From NCBI GenBank assembly GCA_945900945.1, contig CAMDKL010000008.1, forward strand, positions 1 through 64,000: a stretch of DNA of 64,000 nt, in the 5' to 3' direction. Positions 46,426 to 55,542 of the stretch are shown here, one piece after another. The notes below the pieces were generated by a model, which saw only the letters and a program-made list of their open reading frames with translations, made no database searches and was not told the origin of the DNA. A program made the translations under genes and the position numbers. This DNA is from Pirellula staleyi DSM 6068. Its GTDB lineage: Bacteria > Planctomycetota > Planctomycetia > Pirellulales > Pirellulaceae. Every line of letters starts with the position of its first letter. Positions within the stretch are counted from its first letter, which is position 1.

Positions 46426-47157
46426 ATGTGCGGTAGATTTACGCTAAAAACTCCCGTCGGACGTTGGCTCGCGGATCTTTTCCCTAGCCGGATCCCAGAT
46501 CAAACGACCGTTGAACAGTCCTTTTCTGCCGAGCTACTTCGCGCTCGCTACAATATTACACCCAGTCAACAGATCCTCGTCCTGCATTTCAATAGCAATG
46601 GCTCGCCAATAATCGACAGCATGCGGTGGGGATTAGTACCCGTCTGGGCCGACTCTCTATCCGTTGGCTATAACATGATCAATGCAAGATCGGAATCGAT
46701 CGCGGATAAGCCAAGCTTCCAACCATCTTTGATCGACAAGCGTTGCGTGATCCTTGCCGATGGATACTACGAGTGGAAAAAACTGTCCACGAAAACCAAA
46801 GAGCCTTACTGGATCCATACGGCTGATGAATGCGTCTTTGCAATGGCGGGACTCTGGGCGGAAAACCGAAAGATCCATAACCCATTGTCGCAAAGCAAAT
46901 CGACTTTGTCAGCAACGATTATTACAACCGAATCCAATACCGATGTGATGAGCGTCCACGACCGGATGCCAGCATTGATGCTTAACCATTCTCAAATCGC
47001 AGCTTGGCTTGACCCAACTCTTAATCATGTCAATAGCATCGACAGCTTGCTCGATCAACTGCAACCTTGTGCAAGGGGCTTGCTGCAACTGCGGCGCGTA
47101 TCAACCCTAGTCAATAACCCCGCCAACGATGAAAATCAACTACTAAATCCGATCTGA
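46426..47157 (+). CDS. SRAP-domain protein (YedK/HMCES-like)
   Basis: This 243-residue protein crosslinks to abasic sites in single-stranded DNA through Cys2, protecting them from cleavage. It starts MCGRFTLKTP with that cysteine exposed after Met removal. Further conserved residues are Asn86 in MINARSES, Glu116 in DGYYEWKK and His178 in SVHDRMPALM. The length is typical. The 3' end overlaps by 22 bp the remains of a minus-strand transposase gene. No SOS box was identified upstream. Confidence 0.93.
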   Translation: MCGRFTLKTPVGRWLADLFPSRIPDQTTVEQSFSAELLRARYNITPSQQILVLHFNSNGSPIIDSMRWGLVPVWADSLSVGYNMINARSESIADKPSFQPSLIDKRCVILADGYYEWKKLSTKTKEPYWIHTADECVFAMAGLWAENRKIHNPLSQSKSTLSATIITTESNTDVMSVHDRMPALMLNHSQIAAWLDPTLNHVNSIDSLLDQLQPCARGLLQLRRVSTLVNNPANDENQLLNPI

Positions 47158-47613
47158 GCCGAGGTCAGCATTCGCTTGGCACCTCGCCGTATCAAGTCTA
47201 AGGCGCTGTCGGGATGATTCAATCCAAATCGATCGGACAATTCTCGCAACGTTGCAGAAGTATAACGACGACACAGATAGGCTGCCATATCGCGACCGGC
47301 AGCACCATTGCGAAATCCGACGTATTCTTCCGCACTTGCGGCGTACTTCGAGGCTGTCGCTCTAAAAATCGAATCGACTGAAACGGAGTTGGCTCGTCGG
47401 ACACGGCGTCGGTGCAACACCGGGTCGTCAACTTTAGCCATCGATTCGACTCGAGCGTTTTGATCAGCGAATGAACGTGATTTGGCATCCAGCAAAAGGC
47501 CAACACGATCCAACCACTCCCGGAAACTTCGTCGCTTAAGCCCTGCGTAAATCGCGAGTACTGTCCAAATGATAGATCGCACCGGGATACTGATGTCGAG
47601 GAGGACGCAGCAT
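47136..47613 (-). pseudogene. Broken REP-associated tyrosine transposase (RAYT, TnpA-REP)
   Basis: Three minus-strand frames together spell a shrunken RAYT. ATG 47613 starts MLRPPRHQYPGAIYHL, the usual Y1-transposase N-terminus. Near 47540 the frame changes to RRSFREWLDRVG. The next frame supplies the HUH motif in LAFCWMPNHVHSLIKTLE (about 47503-47450). The last frame carries the C-terminal DNA-binding part, GRDMAAYLCRRYTSATLREL then SDRFGLNHPDSALDLIRR. The middle of the Y1 domain, with the catalytic tyrosine region, is deleted. RAYTs mobilise REP/REPIN palindromes. This copy is dead, but it shows that the lineage carried one. Confidence 0.75.
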
Positions 47614-47632
47614 ACCACTATTGTCCCTGTCG

Positions 47633-49126
47633 CTAGCGAGACATTTTGGGGCGACCAGAAATTGTTGGCTGCTCGCTAGCTGCGGGCGATTCTTTACTGC
47701 TAGACTCGATCGCTTTGGCATTCAGCTTGGTCGGCCAATTGATGAGTTCGAACGAGTCCGCTAGTTGTGAATCTTCGGCCTCGAAAAGTTCGAGGTTCGC
47801 TTCGCTTAAAGTAAAGGCGAGGACGACTCGCCTGCCATCCTCATTCGAAATGTGGTAGTGAATCCATTGGATAGCGACCCCCTGAGTACCCCCACGCGAT
47901 ACGATGCGGAGCAGCCTAAGCTTGTTGCTCGAGAGTCGCTCGGATGCCTCGACAATTTCTTCCAACACATTGCCGATCGCGTTCCTAACGTCAGCTTGAA
48001 AACCCTCCAGGCTCAGTTGTCGGTCCGGTTCATAGTCAACCATATTGGTGACGTTGCATTGCGCGATGACTCGATTGCCCACTACGTAGCGCAGCGTCGA
48101 CTCCTCTCCGCTGTCGCGATAGGTCGACCACTTTCGATTTGCAACGAATCGATAGTAACCGTGATCCGACTGAAACTGAATCATGCTGGCCGCGTCGAGA
48201 GCGCCCAAGCGCGACGCGACTGTTTCTAGGGTTTCACCTGTCGTGATGCCGTCAATGGTGGACCGAAGAATTCGCAACTGGGCTACAACCCGGAAACCAG
48301 GTTCCGCTTCGCTAATTTCTCGCGTTTCCGTAATGTTAACGGCAAACCAAGAGATGTACCCACCTTTACGGTCGAGTTGTGCTTTACCCTCGATCTTTAA
48401 GGTCGTTGGCACTTGCCGCACAGAAGCAGAGAGAGTCCCCACAAGTTCCAATTGGGCTTTTTCTTTGTCCGCGTCCACCAAACACATAACCAACTTGCCA
48501 TCCTGAATCGCATCCATATTGAGCAAACGGCATGCGACTTCGGTATCGATGGTCCATTTGTCTGCAATTTTAACCTCGGCATCGGTTAGCAACTGATCCA
48601 AAAACATGGTGTTGATCGGTCCTTCGATCAAGTCGCGTTCTGCTGCAAAAAGTGGATTGTCTGGGCATGCCGCCATTATTCCTTGGTCTGTGCCAATGCG
48701 AAGTATGTCGCGGCACTGCTCGCGCAAACTCGTCTTGGTAATGTGTCGGTCGATCTGTATCTCCGAACTGGATTCGTGATAATGTTGATACGACTTGCAG
48801 AGTGTTAACTGTCCCTCCGTTTCGTATTGTTCATCGAAGTCGACAGTCGAACTCGCCTTGAGAGGCGCTGTTTTTGCCGCGATTTTTTTCCCACCCTTGT
48901 TCGTCGCATCGTTCGTCTGACTTCGCAACCGAATCTCACCAGTGATTTCCAAGACCGAACGAACTCGAAACAAGCCAGAAGTAGCGACATTGGATTTGTC
49001 CTTGGGCTTGGCCCACACAGACGAGGCAGACGACCAAGCCACCGAGGAAGCGAGGGCGATGCTCGCGGCGATCCACTCGCGACGTAATAGTTTAGTCCCA
49101 CTAACTTCAGTGAGCGTTAAGTTCAT
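47633..49126 (-). CDS. Exported protein of unknown function
   Basis: This 497-residue protein has a Tat-like or Sec signal (LLRREWIAASIALASSVAWS followed by SASSVWAKP). No family is recognised. The body is mostly beta-type sequence: VRSVLEITGEIRLRSQTN, LEIKG-like repeats around VPTTLKIEGKAQLDRKGGYI, and SWFAVNITETREISEAEPGF, with few hydrophobic segments after the signal. The 5' side has no co-directional neighbour. It ends 20 bp upstream of the RAYT remnant, which therefore sits at its 3' flank. It is likely a periplasmic or surface planctomycete-specific protein. Confidence 0.7.
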   Translation of the reverse strand: MNLTLTEVSGTKLLRREWIAASIALASSVAWSSASSVWAKPKDKSNVATSGLFRVRSVLEITGEIRLRSQTNDATNKGGKKIAAKTAPLKASSTVDFDEQYETEGQLTLCKSYQHYHESSSEIQIDRHITKTSLREQCRDILRIGTDQGIMAACPDNPLFAAERDLIEGPINTMFLDQLLTDAEVKIADKWTIDTEVACRLLNMDAIQDGKLVMCLVDADKEKAQLELVGTLSASVRQVPTTLKIEGKAQLDRKGGYISWFAVNITETREISEAEPGFRVVAQLRILRSTIDGITTGETLETVASRLGALDAASMIQFQSDHGYYRFVANRKWSTYRDSGEESTLRYVVGNRVIAQCNVTNMVDYEPDRQLSLEGFQADVRNAIGNVLEEIVEASERLSSNKLRLLRIVSRGGTQGVAIQWIHYHISNEDGRRVVLAFTLSEANLELFEAEDSQLADSFELINWPTKLNAKAIESSSKESPAASEQPTISGRPKMSR

Positions 49127-49326
49127 GCTCGATCCAATGCTTCTTCAGGGGGCAAGTGGGGCAGCGACTCCGTCCGCTGACCACATACCTCGTCCATCGG
49201 ATCGTTATCATCGCGATGCTTAGCAGAACCGAACTAATCGTTAAATTTTACTCAGATTGCCAGGTCGACTACGCAAGCTCGTTTAGTAATGAAACCGAAT
49301 GGTACCAAACATAGCCCGACGATGAT

Positions 49327-49725
49327 TTGAACCTCAAAATTGACGTTAGCATCCGTGGCCGCATACGTTACCAATCCGTTAGCCATTCTCCAGTCGGCTT
49401 TGCAGTAGAATCGAGGATGCTCGCAGCCGACGAAGCCATGCACCACGAGGACCGCCACATTGTTTCCAATGTAGTGGGTGATGCTCGCATGCGGATCGAA
49501 ATTGGTCCAGCCGTGAGGTTGTCGCAGCGCGATACCGTGGTGATTGCCAGCGATGGGTTGTTTGACAATTTGAGTATCGAAGAAGTTGTCGGTGGCATGC
49601 GCAAGGGCAAGCTAACTCATGCGCTCGCCTCGGTCGCTGACCTTGCATATCAACGTATGCTTGGCATTGACGGCCAGCCTTGCAAACCAGATGACTTGAG
49701 TGTCATTGGCGTGCGTCCTGTCTAG
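49327..49725 (+). pseudogene. C-terminal remnant of a PP2C-type protein phosphatase
   Basis: The 132 codons read as the C-terminal half of a PPM/PP2C phosphatase: IRYQSVSHSPVGFAVESRML, AMHHEDRHIVSNVVGDARMR, DTVVIASDGLFDNLSIEEVV and KPDDLSVIGVRPV. The last two carry metal-binding Asp residues. The N-terminal half with the first metal motif (DG-type) is absent, and no proper start or upstream homology is found in the 200 bp before it. It is a truncated relic. It lies close to a Ser/Thr kinase gene on the other strand. Confidence 0.65.
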
Positions 49726-49755
49726 TTTTGTTGTAAGAATCGCAGGGCTATTTGC

Positions 49756-49953
49756 ATGTTGATAGATCTTGACGATCCCCTTGGGGTTGGTGTTAGCGCT
49801 GTTGAGCGAGAAGCTGCTGGCTGGCTGCCAGAAGCACATACCGTGGGGCGAGCCCAACGGCTACTCGGTGCCGCCGCGATCGCGACTGTGATTGAACACT
49901 GGACTCGGCGATCTTCTGAACTCTTGCGAGATCAGCTACTGGCTCGTGAATAA
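49756..49953 (+). CDS. Possible small protein, 65 residues
   Basis: ATG 49756 encodes IDLDDPLGVGVSAVEREAAG followed by a helical Arg/Leu-rich tail (HWTRRSSELLRDQLLARE). No ribosome-binding site or family is recognised. It could be a further relic of the phosphatase locus. A small hairpin (CCCGC/GCGGG, 49968-49983) follows between it and the convergent kinase gene. Confidence 0.3.
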   Translation: MLIDLDDPLGVGVSAVEREAAGWLPEAHTVGRAQRLLGAAAIATVIEHWTRRSSELLRDQLLARE

Positions 49954-49998
49954 TTGGGACTAGCCTGCCCGCCGCTTCGCGGGTTAAACATTTTAAGA

Positions 49999-50892
49999 TT
50001 AGGGCGATTGCTTGACGCCACGAATCTGGCGCAAGAAAGTCTCCATGTCGGGCGTTCGCTCATCTGGATTTGGTTTGATTGCAGCCATGATGGCACCGGC
50101 CAATGATTTATCCAGGTCAGGTCGTAGCTCAAGGATTTCTTGCGGTGGGAATGTGTCGTGGCGCAATGCGGCTTTGCCAGACGTGTCAGAGATTTGCCAT
50201 GGCAAATCCAAGGTGATCAAGTGATAGCAAGTGACGCCAAACGCAAAGATGTCGACACGATGATCCGTAGCCCGACGCCTAACAATCTCGGTGGCCATGT
50301 AAAGTGGCGTGCCCGTCCGATTGCCAGGCACCATAAACGCTTTCGTCGCAGGCAACGTCAGACCGAAATCGATAAGCTTCACCGTCTCTAGATCGCTCGT
50401 ACACATGAAGTTTCGCGGGCAGATATCTCGGTGAATAAATTCCCGACGGTGGACGTAATTCAGAGCCTCGCCCATCTGCAAGATCATGCTCAGTCGGCGG
50501 CCCTTGAGTTTTTCTTCGCTTCGCTCTTGAATGAGCACCTGCAAGCCTGGACCGTCTACAAACTCCATCACCAAATAAGGCTGACCTTTGGTGGAAATGC
50601 CATACTCCAGTGTTTTGGCGATATTGGGATGGACCATACCTATCGCGATTTGACCTTCGGACGGCTTCTTGAGTCCTTTGAATCTACTTTCAAAGAACTC
50701 CACTTTCTCGATATCGCAGAGCTTTACGCCAACGATTTCATTGTTGTTAAATCGATCTTTGGCGACAAAGAAATTGCTCATCGTGCCAGAAATAGCCGAA
50801 CGGATGCGTTCAAATCGTAGTTCGATGTCAGCCCGTTTGTTGTCTTCGCTTTTTCCGAATAGTTTGTCTAATAAACCCATCTGACTTGCCAT
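49999..50892 (-). CDS. Hanks-type Ser/Thr protein kinase, soluble
   Basis: This 297-residue kinase is compact, with no membrane segment. It has the ATP-anchoring lysine in VGVKLCD (Lys57), the catalytic loop in FIHRDICPRNFMC (His154-Asp156) and the metal-binding DFG in LIDFGL (175-177), then TPLYMATEIV in place of the APE motif. Two oddities stand out. The glycine-rich loop is weak (ISGTMSNFFVAKD), and the usual catalytic-loop Lys two residues after Asp156 is Cys158. ATG 50892 and ATG 50880 are both possible. Target proteins are unknown. A decayed phosphatase gene lies downstream on the other strand. Confidence 0.88.
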   Translation of the reverse strand: MASQMGLLDKLFGKSEDNKRADIELRFERIRSAISGTMSNFFVAKDRFNNNEIVGVKLCDIEKVEFFESRFKGLKKPSEGQIAIGMVHPNIAKTLEYGISTKGQPYLVMEFVDGPGLQVLIQERSEEKLKGRRLSMILQMGEALNYVHRREFIHRDICPRNFMCTSDLETVKLIDFGLTLPATKAFMVPGNRTGTPLYMATEIVRRRATDHRVDIFAFGVTCYHLITLDLPWQISDTSGKAALRHDTFPPQEILELRPDLDKSLAGAIMAAIKPNPDERTPDMETFLRQIRGVKQSP

Positions 50893-51018
50893 ACGTGGAG
50901 AACACTGCTCAAAAGTCGAGTACCAAGGTAGTATACACTAACACACCTGGCAGGATGCGTGAGCAATTGACACAACCCCAGCACTCGCGTGCTCGTCGTT
51001 CAACCCAACAAGAGAAAC

Positions 51019-51999
51019 ATGGAACAGCGTCAATTCACGATTTGGACTAATGCCAAACTTCCCATCGAAGCGTCGGAGAAGTTGGCAACCGCTGTCTCTC
51101 CACATCGTTTGCTTTATGCCGCAGAAATGAGTTCCCTGAATCTATCTGCAAGTCCGCCAGATTTGCAGCTTGCAGAAGCCGATATCGCCCTTGGGCAGCC
51201 CGACACCGAACAAATCATTCGATCGCCCAAACTGCGATGGGTGCATTTGACCACTGCTGGTTATACACCCTACGATCGCGATGATCTTAGACAGGTATTT
51301 CGGACGCGAGACGCATCGTTGACCACAAGCTCAGGCGTGTACGATGAGCCCTGCGCACAGCATGTGCTGGCCATGATGATCGCATTTGCTCGGGGGATAC
51401 CTGAGTCACTCTGCATCCAATTGACAGACCGTTCATGGCCGGCTGCTGTACGTCGGCGTCGATCTTTTTTGCTCAATGGGCAGACCGCCCTCATCTTCGG
51501 TTTCGGTGAAATCGCCATGCGGCTATGTGCGTTGCTTGAGCCATTTGGAATGAAACTAATCGGCGTTCGGCGTCGCAAACGAGGCAACGAATCGATCCAA
51601 ATTATTGATGAATCGAAGCTTTCTGAGACCTTGCCGCATGCCGATCATGTAATCAACCTACTGCCAGCGAATGCGTCTACGATGGCGTATTTCGGTGCGA
51701 GTCAATTCCAATTGATGAAAAGAGGAGCCTACTTTTACAACATCGGACGCGGTGCAACCGTAGATCAAGAATCCCTGGAACGAGCCTTGCGTAGGGGTTC
51801 ACTCTCAGGTGCGTATTTAGACGTCATGACCCCCGAGCCACTGCCACCCGAACATACCCTGTGGAGCACGCCCAACTGTTTCATAACGCCTCACACTGCA
51901 GGTGGTTTCGACCGTGAGATGACTAGCCTCGTGGATCATTTCCTGGAAAACCTAAACCGCTTCACTTCGGGTGCACAGTTGTTGAATCGAGTGATCTGA
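51019..51999 (+). CDS. D-isomer-specific 2-hydroxyacid dehydrogenase
   Basis: This 326-residue NAD(P)-dependent oxidoreductase interconverts a 2-keto acid and a D-2-hydroxy acid. It has the nucleotide-binding region TALIFGFGEIAMRL (with Ala in place of the third Gly), substrate-site IGRGATVDQESLERAL, and the catalytic histidine in FITPHTAGG. ATG 51019 is preceded by AAGAGAA. No neighbour points to a substrate; the nearby kinase and glycosyltransferase are unrelated. Phosphoglycerate dehydrogenase, glyoxylate reductase or D-lactate dehydrogenase activity are all possible. Confidence 0.88.
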   Translation: MEQRQFTIWTNAKLPIEASEKLATAVSPHRLLYAAEMSSLNLSASPPDLQLAEADIALGQPDTEQIIRSPKLRWVHLTTAGYTPYDRDDLRQVFRTRDASLTTSSGVYDEPCAQHVLAMMIAFARGIPESLCIQLTDRSWPAAVRRRRSFLLNGQTALIFGFGEIAMRLCALLEPFGMKLIGVRRRKRGNESIQIIDESKLSETLPHADHVINLLPANASTMAYFGASQFQLMKRGAYFYNIGRGATVDQESLERALRRGSLSGAYLDVMTPEPLPPEHTLWSTPNCFITPHTAGGFDREMTSLVDHFLENLNRFTSGAQLLNRVI

Positions 52000-52116
52000 A
52001 TGGGTGATCTTAACGCGACCGTAAAGATCGTCGATCCCTGCGAGCAATTGATCGCAGTCTAATGCAGATCTATTTTTAGCCGCAACAGAACACCAAGGTT
52101 AAGAGCCACAGGATTT

Positions 52117-53232
52117 ATGCGTATCGATTTAGTCATTACTGAACTGGACACCGGTGGAGCAGAAAAGTGCTGCACAGAGCTCGCTTTTTTCCTTGTAAAG
52201 CGAGGCCATCAAGTGCGGGTCATTGCTTTAGGTCCTCGGCCAAGCAGTCCCAAAGACTTTCTGGTCCGATTGCTGGAGTCGAACAAGGTCGAACTACACT
52301 TTCTCGCAGGCAAATCCTGGTGGACGCTGCCCAGTGTTGCATTCAAGCTTCGACGACTAATCAAGTCAAATCAACCCGACGTGGTTCAGTCCTTTCTCTG
52401 GCACGCGAATGTTTTGTCGGCCTGGGTTGTCCCCGCACTTGTCATCCCACTCTTTGGCGGCGTTCGGATTTCTGATCGCCGAACCTATCGACATGCCTTC
52501 GACCGTTGGTCTACTTCGCGTTCCTCTAAGACCATTTGCGTGAGTCAAGGTGTCGCGGATTGGTGCGTGCAAACGGAAAGGATGGATCCCGCTAAGTTAA
52601 TCGTCATTCCGAACGGAGTAGCAATCGAATCGACAAAACAGTCGATCTCACCCAATTCGCACGGCGTTCCAACCGATGCCAAAATACTACTTTTCGTCGG
52701 TAGGCTAGAACCTCAAAAAGGTATCGACGTCTTGGTCCAACATGCGAAATCACTCCTATGCCAATTGCCTGATCATCACTTGGTATTGATCGGAGATGGT
52801 TCGATGCGACCACTCTTAAACGCGTTAGCGGAGCAAAAAGCACTAGGAGGGCGGGTGCATTGTTTAGGGCAACGAAACGATGTTCGGGCATGGATGGCCC
52901 GGTCGGAGTTGCTACTCCTGCCGACTCGATACGAGGGTATGCCAAACGTTGTCTTAGAAGCGATGGCAGAAGGCTTAACCGTTGTTACAACCCGAGTCGA
53001 AGGGATTGTTGAATTGCTGGGTGATCAACTGGAAAAGCAATCCGTCCATAAGGAGGCCTGGAACGATTTTTTTGAGCTCGCTGCAAAGCTTGCGAATTCG
53101 CCAGAGCAACAAAAAAAGATCGGCAAAGCGAATCGCCAACGTGCCGAAGCGGAGTTCGACTTAGAGAAGCAGTTGCTGCAGTATGAGTCGTCATACCGTT
53201 TGTGGACGACCGCTCCGCGATCAGAAAGGTAA
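52117..53232 (+). CDS. Glycosyltransferase family 4
   Basis: This 371-residue GT-B enzyme has the N-terminal acceptor motif ELDTGGAEKCCTELAFFL, the linker VIPNGVAIES, LLFVGRLEPQKGIDVL and the C-terminal donor motif YEGMPNVVLEAMAEGLTVVT with its EX7E-type glutamates. It would use an activated sugar nucleotide to build a cell-surface or exopolysaccharide glycan. Which sugar is not visible. The stop codon lies inside the loop of a perfect hairpin shared with the convergent fusA gene. Confidence 0.92.
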   Translation: MRIDLVITELDTGGAEKCCTELAFFLVKRGHQVRVIALGPRPSSPKDFLVRLLESNKVELHFLAGKSWWTLPSVAFKLRRLIKSNQPDVVQSFLWHANVLSAWVVPALVIPLFGGVRISDRRTYRHAFDRWSTSRSSKTICVSQGVADWCVQTERMDPAKLIVIPNGVAIESTKQSISPNSHGVPTDAKILLFVGRLEPQKGIDVLVQHAKSLLCQLPDHHLVLIGDGSMRPLLNALAEQKALGGRVHCLGQRNDVRAWMARSELLLLPTRYEGMPNVVLEAMAEGLTVVTTRVEGIVELLGDQLEKQSVHKEAWNDFFELAAKLANSPEQQKKIGKANRQRAEAEFDLEKQLLQYESSYRLWTTAPRSER

Positions 53233-53244
53233 CGATCGCGGAGC
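53212..53244. terminator. Bidirectional hairpin between the GT4 and fusA genes
   Basis: GCTCCGCGATC (53212-53222) and GATCGCGGAGC (53234-53244) form a perfect 11-bp stem with an 11-base loop. The stem's left arm is still coding for the glycosyltransferase and its TAA stop lies in the loop. It can serve both convergent genes. Confidence 0.7.
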
Positions 53245-53256
53245 ACTCGACGGATG

Positions 53257-55344
53257 CTATGCTCGGGCAGCAAGTTGCTTCTTGCGTTCCGAGATGATGT
53301 CATCCTGCAAGCTTCGAGGGACGGGCGAGTATTTGGCCAATTCCATCGAAAATGTTCCTTGTCCCTTGGTCATGCTTCGCAGGTGTGTTGCATAACCGAA
53401 AGTGTTCGCCAAGGGGACTTCAACACTGATGTAGGAAACTCGGTCACGCGCGTCTGTTTGAGTTACCAAACCGCGTCGCGAGATGATGTCCCCTACCACG
53501 GGTCCTTGGTCGTTCTCAGGGCATTCAATATCGCACTTCATAATCGGTTCAAGCAACACGGGACTCGCTTCTCGCAGCGTTTCGCGGAAACAATCGCAAG
53601 CTGCAATATAGAACGCGCGTTCGCTGGAGTCCACATCGTGATAGCTTCCGTCGATCAACTCCATCTTGACGCCCACTACTGGGAATTCAGCTAGCGGTCC
53701 CTTTAGGAGCGAATCCCGGAAACCCTTTTCAACGGGTGGAATAAACTGCTTTGGAATACGACCGCCCGTAACGCTGTCTTCGAATTCGAAAGTCACTTCT
53801 CCTTCAGGGTTGATCGGTGTCAGCTTGCCCACGATATGCGCATATTGACCGGAACCACCCGTCTGCTTACGGTGCTTGTAGTTGAAGTCCTTTGAGGCAC
53901 CAGGAGTTTCACGATAGCTAACTTTGGGTGCACCCACGGTCACTTCGACTTTGTACTCGCGTCGCATTCGTTCGACGTAGATTTCCAAGTGCAATTCACC
54001 CATCCCGCAGATGATCGTCTCGCTGGTTTCCTCGTCGTTATAGACTTGGAACGTAGGATCCTCTTTACGGAATCGATTGAGCGCCTTGCTCATCTTGTCT
54101 GCGTCAGCGCGGCTAGCTGGCGTAACGGCGACCTTGATCACAGTTTGCGGAATGAACATACTTTCGAGCGTGCAGTAGTCACGAGTATTGCTATAGGATT
54201 CGCCGCTAGCACAGTCTATGCCCATGATGGCCACGATGTCGCCAGCTTCAGCGGTGTCCACTTCTTCGCGTTTGTCAGCGTGCATGCGAACAATACGGCT
54301 GAATCGCTCTTTCTTGCTGGTACGCTGGTTGATGTACATTTCGCCTTTATTGATCTTGCCTTGGTATACTCGCATGAAGGTGAGCTGACCAAATGGATCC
54401 TCTACGATTTTGAATGCCATTCCAACAAACGGCAGATCTCGGTCTGGCTTCAGGTCCAGCTTGACCGATTCGTCACCGACTTTACGCGCTTTAATTTCTC
54501 GCTCGAGTGGGCTTGGTAGATACCGCAAAACCGCATCGAGTAGCAATTGCACGCCTTTGTTCTTGTAGGCGCTTCCGCAGAAAACAGGGGTCATTCGCAG
54601 TTGTTGAGTCGCTTCTTTGCATACTTTGTATACAAGGTCCGAAGGGACTGCTTCTTCGCTCAAAAGCAATTCCATCATCTCATCGCTGTACATCGACAGA
54701 GACTCGAGCATCTTTTGTCGCATTTCCTTTGCCTTGTCGAGCATCGCGGCTGGAATCTCTTCTTCGCGAACGATTTCACCGTCTTTACCTTCAAAGTACG
54801 AAGCTCGCATCGCGACCAAGTCGATAACACCTTCGAATGTTTCGCCAGCACCGATCGGGATCTGCATCATGATTGCATCCGCATTGAGCTTGTCTCGAAC
54901 TTGCTGTGTTACGCGATAGGCATCGGCTCCGGTTCGGTCCATCTTATTGATAAAGGCCAAACGAGGTACGCCGTAACGTCGCATTTGACGGTCCACGGTC
55001 AATGACTGGCTTTGGACGCCACCTACCGAACAAAGTACAAGAACTGCACCGTCGAGTACGCGAAGGGAACGCTCGACTTCGATCGTAAAGTCCACGTGGC
55101 CCGGGGTGTCAATCAAATTGATGACGTGATCTTTCCACTGGAGTTGGGTTGCAGCACTGGTGATCGTGATTCCACGTTCTTTTTCCAGCTCCATATAATC
55201 CATCGTAGCGCCGTCTCCGTCGCCTTTGACTTCTTCGATTTTGTAGATTCGGCCAGCGTAAAACAGAACGCGCTCGCTGAGTGTTGTCTTGCCCGAGTCA
55301 ATATGAGCACTGATGCCAATATTGCGTAGTTTGGTTAGTTCCAT
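53257..55344 (-). CDS. fusA: Elongation factor G, mitochondrial-type EF-G1
   Basis: This is the 695-residue translocase GTPase. Motifs are G1 [10 protein letters not shown] (13-21), G3 DTPGHVDF (79-86), G4 NKMD (133-136), then domains II-V up to [20 protein letters not shown]. The start ATG 55344 fits the conserved N-terminus [18 protein letters not shown]; a 39-residue upstream extension is Pro-rich and has no family support. Details such as [20 protein letters not shown] resemble the spirochete/mitochondrial EF-G1 group, which planctomycetes carry and which is known for translocation with ribosome recycling split to a second copy. It is an isolated gene, not in the str operon. Confidence 0.93.
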   Translation of the reverse strand: MELTKLRNIGISAHIDSGKTTLSERVLFYAGRIYKIEEVKGDGDGATMDYMELEKERGITITSAATQLQWKDHVINLIDTPGHVDFTIEVERSLRVLDGAVLVLCSVGGVQSQSLTVDRQMRRYGVPRLAFINKMDRTGADAYRVTQQVRDKLNADAIMMQIPIGAGETFEGVIDLVAMRASYFEGKDGEIVREEEIPAAMLDKAKEMRQKMLESLSMYSDEMMELLLSEEAVPSDLVYKVCKEATQQLRMTPVFCGSAYKNKGVQLLLDAVLRYLPSPLEREIKARKVGDESVKLDLKPDRDLPFVGMAFKIVEDPFGQLTFMRVYQGKINKGEMYINQRTSKKERFSRIVRMHADKREEVDTAEAGDIVAIMGIDCASGESYSNTRDYCTLESMFIPQTVIKVAVTPASRADADKMSKALNRFRKEDPTFQVYNDEETSETIICGMGELHLEIYVERMRREYKVEVTVGAPKVSYRETPGASKDFNYKHRKQTGGSGQYAHIVGKLTPINPEGEVTFEFEDSVTGGRIPKQFIPPVEKGFRDSLLKGPLAEFPVVGVKMELIDGSYHDVDSSERAFYIAACDCFRETLREASPVLLEPIMKCDIECPENDQGPVVGDIISRRGLVTQTDARDRVSYISVEVPLANTFGYATHLRSMTKGQGTFSMELAKYSPVPRSLQDDIISERKKQLAARA

Positions 55345-55419
55345 ACTCCACCCAGCGTTGTGCGTTTCAGATTTCCCAAAACGCAGCCAAAAAGGAAACA
55401 AAAATCGCCCAGCGGGTGC

Positions 55420-55439
55420 CGGTGTCAACGTTGGCACCG
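55420..55439. promoter_or_regulatory. Palindrome upstream of fusA
   Basis: CGGTGTCAACGTTGGCACCG is a 20-bp palindrome with a single G-T type mismatch and a central AACGTT. It lies about 75 bp before the fusA start in the 198-bp promoter gap. It could be a regulator site or an RNA hairpin in the leader; no T-run follows it on the minus strand. Confidence 0.4.
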
Positions 55440-55542
55440 GACGGCTGAGCGGCAAAGTCAATAGTATTCAACCAAAAGTGTACAATTCCCAAGCTTTTAC
55501 GGAAGGGCAAATAAGGACAATTGAGAATTGGGAACGGACAAC

